64,000 nt of DNA from NCBI GenBank assembly GCA_035449085.1, contig DAOTKE010000001.1:1-64000 (forward strand). The letters are read 5' to 3'. This document shows positions 60,625 through 64,000 of this stretch, piece after piece; positions within the stretch are counted from its first letter, which is position 1, and the number at the start of each line of letters is the position of its first letter. The notes below the pieces were generated by a model, which was not told where the DNA came from, ran no database searches, and saw only the letters and a program-made list of their open reading frames with translations. The DNA is from DUPH01 sp035449085 (lineage in GTDB: Bacteria > Verrucomicrobiota > Kiritimatiellia > RFP12 > UBA1067). The translations under genes were made by a program, and so were the position numbers.

Positions 60625-63600
60625 ATGTTTCAACCGGTTTCCAACAAGTCAGATTTTCCCGCGATGGAGCGCGAGATCCTCGCGTTTTGGGAGGCGAACG
60701 GCACATTTAAGAAGAGTCTTGCCAAGAACCGCGGGAAGGACGATTACGTGTTTTATGACGGGCCGCCCTTCGCGACTGGCCTGCCGCATTATGGGCATCT
60801 GCTGGCGGGCACCATCAAAGATATCGTGCCGCGCTACCAGACGATGCGCGGCCACCATGTGGAGCGGCGCTTCGGCTGGGATTGCCACGGGCTGCCGATC
60901 GAGGCGCTGGCCCAGGAGGCGCTGGGGGTCAGCGGTGCGCATGAGATCCGCCAACTCGGCGTGGCCAAGTTTAACGAGCAGTGCCGCTCGATGGTGCTCA
61001 CCTACGTCAACGAGTGGCGCAAGACAGTCACGCGCATGGGACGCTGGGTGGATTTCGATAACGACTACAAGACCATGGACCCCTCGTTCATGGAGAGCAT
61101 CTGGTGGGTCTTCAAACAACTGTGGGATCAAGGCCGCGTCTACAAGTCCTACCGCATCATGCCCTACAGTTGGAAGCTCAGCACCCCGCTCAGCAATTTC
61201 GAGGCGGGCAGCAACTACAAGGATGTGCAGGATCCCGCGATCACGGTCCGCGCCAAGGTGCTGACCGGCGCCGATCCGGCCTGGGGCGAAACCAGTCTGC
61301 TGATCTGGACCACCACGCCGTGGACATTGCCCGAAAACCTGGCGATCTGCGCCGGCCCGGACATCGATTACGTGGCGGTGCGCGATGTCGCCGGCGGCAT
61401 GTGTTTTGTGATGGCCGAGGCGCGCCTCTCCGCCTACTACAAGAAGGCGGAGGAGTATCAGGTGCTGGCGCGGCTCAAGGGGAGCGGCCTGAAGGGCTGG
61501 ACCTACGAGCCGCTCTTCCCGTATTTTTCGGAATGTGCGTCCGAAGGGGCCTTCCGTGTGCTCAATGACGGCTTTGTCAGCACCGAGGACGGCACCGGCT
61601 TGGTCCACATTGCGCCGGCCTACGGCGAGGACGACTTCCGCGTCTGCCAAGAGGCGGGCATCACGGTCATCGCCGACCCGCTCGATGCCTCCTGTAATTT
61701 TACCGACAAGTTGCCTGAATATCAGGGCCGCTTCTGCAAGGATTGCGACAAGGATCTGATCAAACGCCTGAAACAAGAAGGCAAGCTGATTCATCAGACC
61801 ACCATCGTGCACAGCTATCCGTTCTGCGACCGCACGGATACACCGCTGATCTATCGCGCGATCGAAGCGTGGTACGTCCGTGTCGAGGATCTGCACGAGC
61901 GGCTCACGCGCAACAACAGCACGGTGCACTGGATGCCGGATTATGTCGGCGACAAGCGGTTCGGCAATTGGCTGAACGAGGCGCGCGACTGGAACATCAG
62001 CCGCAACCGCTTCTGGGGGTCGTGTATCCCGGTCTGGATCAACGAGCAGGATCCGTCAGACATGATCTGCGTGGGTTCTGTCGCCGAGCTGGAGGCGCTG
62101 TCCGGGCAGCGCGTGACTGATCTGCATAAGCACTTCGTGGACGAGGTGGTGATCCGTCGCGACGGCAAAACCTACCGCCGCACACCTGAGGTGCTGGACT
62201 GCTGGTTCGAGTCGGGATCCATGCCGTACGCGCAGCAGCACTACCCCTTTGGGAAGTTAGGAGTGAGGAGTGAGGAGTCAGGAGTTAAGGAGGAGGGAGA
62301 AGGGAAGCAGCAGGAGATCTCCAAGTTTTTCCCGGCGGACTTCATTGCGGAGGGGTTGGATCAGACGCGTGGCTGGTTCTACACGCTGATGGTGCTGGGC
62401 ACCTGTCTCTTCGACCGCTCGCCGTTCAAGAATGTGGTGGTGAATGGTCTGGTGCTGGCCGAGGACGGCAAGAAGATGTCCAAGCGCCTGAAGAACTATC
62501 CGGATCCCACGCATATTCTCGATGTTTACGGAGCGGACGCGCTACGCCTCTACATGATCTATTCGCCGGTGGTGCGCGCCGAAAACCTGCGCTTTTCCGA
62601 AAACGGCGTGAAGCAGATTCTGCGCGACCTGCTGATCCCCTGGTGGAACGCCTACAGCTTTTTTGTGACCTACGCCAATGTGGACGGCTTCCACGACGAG
62701 GAGCTGGTGACGCCGTCGAGCCCGAATGTGCTCGACCGCTGGATCGTCAGCTCGCTGGAGACGCTGGTGCAGGACGTGACCGACGCGATGGACAACTATG
62801 ACCTGCAGCGCTCGGTGCGTCCCTTTGTGAGTTTTGTGGAGGATCTGACCAACTGGTACATCCGCCGCAGCCGCCGGCGTTTCTGGAAATCGCAGAATGA
62901 CGATGACAAGACGCACGCCTACCGCACGCTGCGGTATGTGCTGGTGCAGCTCTGCAAAGTGGCCGCGCCCTTCACGCCGTTCATCAGCGAGGCTATCTAC
63001 CGTAACCTCAAAGGCGCGTCGATGCCGGAATCGGTGCATCTGTGCGACTTCCCGACCGCCAACGCGTCGGCGCGTGACGCGGCGCTCGAGCGCAGCATGG
63101 CGCTGGTGCAGACCGTGGTGAAGCTCGGTCGCCAGCTCCGCACAGAGAACGACCTCAAGGTGCGTCAGCCGCTGGCGGTGCTCCACATCGTGTCGGCCAA
63201 TCCCGAGATCCGCACGATGCTGGAAGGCTTCGAGGATCTGATCACGGACGAGCTCAACATCAAGACGGTCGCGTTCGGCAGCGATGAAACAGCCATGGCC
63301 GACGTGTCGGTCAAAGCCGATTTCCGCAAGCTCGGCCCGAAGTTCGGCCCGGCCATGAAGACGGTGGCGGCGGAAATCGCGCGCCTCTCATCGGCGCGGG
63401 CGGCGGCTCTGGCCGCGAATCGTCCGGTGGCCATCGAGGTGGACGGCAAGCCCGTCGAACTGAGCGCCGACGATGTGGTCGTGCAGCGCACGCCCAAGGC
63501 CGGCATGGTGGTGGCGTCCGAGGGCGATGTGATCGTGGGCATCGAGACCGCGCTGACGCCGGCGCTCGTGCAGGAGGGCTTGGCACGCGAATTTGTCAGC

Positions 63601-63843
63601 CGTGTGCAGAACCTGCGCAAAGAGGCGGACTTCGAGGTGACGCAACGCATCGCGGTGACGGTCGCGTGCGACGATGAGGTCCGCGCAGCCATTGACGCCT
63701 TTGCCGATTATGCCAAGGCCGAGACGCTGTGCGAGTGCTTGACCTTCGGTACTGTCGAGGGTGAAGCCTGCGATCTCAACGGCCGTGCTGTACGGATTGC
63801 GGTGGAGGCGATCGAACAAAGCCCGGGCGGAGTGAGTTTTTAG
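60625..63843 (+). CDS. ileS: Isoleucyl-tRNA synthetase, with a repeat-derived insert
   Basis: A 1072-residue class I synthetase. The HIGH motif is HYGH at 55-58 (DGPPFATGLPHYGHLLAGTI) and KMSKR is at 617-621. FGWDCHGLPIE, the editing domain (LLIWTTTPWTLPENLAICAG, GTGLVHIAPAYGEDD) and the long C-terminal region place it in the eukaryote-like (type 2) group, the group known for natural mupirocin tolerance. Between YAQQHYPFG and FPADFIAEGLDQTRGWFYTL, near 543-565, lie about 17-20 extra residues (KLGVRSEESGVKEEGEGKQQ) coded by a repeat tract, where the family has a short FEN-type link. It stands alone, with 165 spacer bases upstream and no obvious T-box. Confidence 0.96.
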   Translation: MFQPVSNKSDFPAMEREILAFWEANGTFKKSLAKNRGKDDYVFYDGPPFATGLPHYGHLLAGTIKDIVPRYQTMRGHHVERRFGWDCHGLPIEALAQEALGVSGAHEIRQLGVAKFNEQCRSMVLTYVNEWRKTVTRMGRWVDFDNDYKTMDPSFMESIWWVFKQLWDQGRVYKSYRIMPYSWKLSTPLSNFEAGSNYKDVQDPAITVRAKVLTGADPAWGETSLLIWTTTPWTLPENLAICAGPDIDYVAVRDVAGGMCFVMAEARLSAYYKKAEEYQVLARLKGSGLKGWTYEPLFPYFSECASEGAFRVLNDGFVSTEDGTGLVHIAPAYGEDDFRVCQEAGITVIADPLDASCNFTDKLPEYQGRFCKDCDKDLIKRLKQEGKLIHQTTIVHSYPFCDRTDTPLIYRAIEAWYVRVEDLHERLTRNNSTVHWMPDYVGDKRFGNWLNEARDWNISRNRFWGSCIPVWINEQDPSDMICVGSVAELEALSGQRVTDLHKHFVDEVVIRRDGKTYRRTPEVLDCWFESGSMPYAQQHYPFGKLGVRSEESGVKEEGEGKQQEISKFFPADFIAEGLDQTRGWFYTLMVLGTCLFDRSPFKNVVVNGLVLAEDGKKMSKRLKNYPDPTHILDVYGADALRLYMIYSPVVRAENLRFSENGVKQILRDLLIPWWNAYSFFVTYANVDGFHDEELVTPSSPNVLDRWIVSSLETLVQDVTDAMDNYDLQRSVRPFVSFVEDLTNWYIRRSRRRFWKSQNDDDKTHAYRTLRYVLVQLCKVAAPFTPFISEAIYRNLKGASMPESVHLCDFPTANASARDAALERSMALVQTVVKLGRQLRTENDLKVRQPLAVLHIVSANPEIRTMLEGFEDLITDELNIKTVAFGSDETAMADVSVKADFRKLGPKFGPAMKTVAAEIARLSSARAAALAANRPVAIEVDGKPVELSADDVVVQRTPKAGMVVASEGDVIVGIETALTPALVQEGLAREFVSRVQNLRKEADFEVTQRIAVTVACDDEVRAAIDAFADYAKAETLCECLTFGTVEGEACDLNGRAVRIAVEAIEQSPGGVSF
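62253..62310. repeat. GGAGTGA/GGAGTCA 7-base tandem repeat inside ileS
   Basis: Units TTAGGAG, TGAGGAG, TGAGGAG, TCAGGAG and TTAAGGAGG pass into purine-rich AGGGAGAAGGG. The same words lie upstream of ettA at 627-662. The frame of ileS is kept. Confidence 0.82.
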
Positions 63844-63871
63844 CCAGGATTACAGGATTTACTGGATTATT
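63843..63871. repeat. CAGGATT-type repeat after ileS
   Basis: CCAGGATTACAGGATTTACTGGATTATT repeats a GGATTNNN unit three times in the convergent spacer. It provides the stop codon of the minus-strand gene. Confidence 0.5.
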
Positions 63872-64000
63872 TGGAGCGAAGCGCAGAGTGCGCATGCGTC
63901 GCATCCAGGCTTGGCGGAGAGACAGAAGTCGAGGTGGATCTGCAGCAGACCTTGCTGCAAGAGTCCGTTGTCGGCGTAAAGCGCGGGATTGTGGTCGCGT
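63859..64000 (-). CDS. DUF2851 family protein, C-terminal end
   Basis: The minus-strand frame enters at the window edge and ends at TAA (63861-63859). The visible 46 residues include RDHNPALYADNGLLQQGLLQ, IHLDFCLSAKPGCDACALC and end in QIIQ. The pattern QQGLLQIHLDFC followed by a Cys pair is the usual C-terminus of DUF2851 proteins, which have no known function. The last residues and the stop lie in a repeat tract, so the natural end may have been altered. Confidence 0.6.
   Translation of the reverse strand, partial: RDHNPALYADNGLLQQGLLQIHLDFCLSAKPGCDACALCASLQIIQ

Overview
The window is about 60% GC and almost fully coding. It reads as a chromosome segment of an anaerobic, Gram-negative-type bacterium of the PVC group, most likely Kiritimatiellota or a close relative (inference). 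The support is: the small basic protein known from Chlamydiae, Verrucomicrobia and relatives (49542-49697); secreted repeat proteins of the autotransporter-passenger type with no beta-barrel; a bifurcating-type [FeFe]-hydrogenase operon; a pyrophosphate-type phosphofructokinase; heme synthesis by the siroheme (AhbC/AhbD) route; and carbohydrate-active enzymes. No rRNA, phage, transposase or CRISPR was seen.

Layout. 1-4233: EttA-type ABC-F protein (cut by the window edge), a GH5-like secreted glycosidase, a Tat-exported sugar isomerase-like protein and tRNA-Gly(CCC), all on the minus strand. 4521-8743: a large secreted passenger-repeat gene broken by a one-base frameshift. 9095-19438: the division and cell-wall cluster mraZ-rsmH-ftsL-ftsI-murE-murF-murD-(LysM lipoprotein)-ftsW, with a self-regulatory looking promoter; mraY is missing and the cluster stops after ftsW. 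19445-22176: an accessory patch with repeat elements, a Phd/VapC toxin-antitoxin pair, and remnants of an FAD oxidoreductase and a GH127-like gene. 22185-32057 (minus): a tightly packed nine-gene run from PPi-phosphofructokinase and phosphohexomutase through a hypothetical membrane protein to a Gld-like ABC exporter, a DUF4340 protein and a LolD/MacB-like ABC pair. 32100-34080: a DciA-like (DUF721) protein and an enolase-superfamily dehydratase. 34920-37040: a second passenger-repeat protein. 37434-42460 (minus): the hydrogenase operon. 42612-48428 (minus): holA, a secreted protein of unknown role, ahbC and ahbD, joined by ATGA overlaps. 48477-57034: an SH3-like secreted protein, the small basic protein, two large membrane glycosyltransferase-like proteins and a dicarboxylate/amino-acid symporter. 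57242-60459: a third passenger-repeat protein, also frameshifted. 60625-63843: IleS. 63859-64000: C-terminus of a DUF2851 protein.

Themes. (1) Three very large secreted proteins carry passenger-associated repeats, and two of them end in a similar tail (GxV..HF/Y..G.A.aromatic-I/V-R/Q). Two of the three are broken at a run of four identical bases, where adding one base restores the frame. (2) Degenerate short tandem repeats, mostly with 7-base units, recur in spacers across the window. Two such tracts lie inside genes in frame: one in the catalytic region of IleS and one in a membrane glycosyltransferase. (3) Several operons are unusual in composition, above all holA with heme-synthesis radical SAM genes, and glycolytic enzymes with Gld/Lol-type ABC systems.
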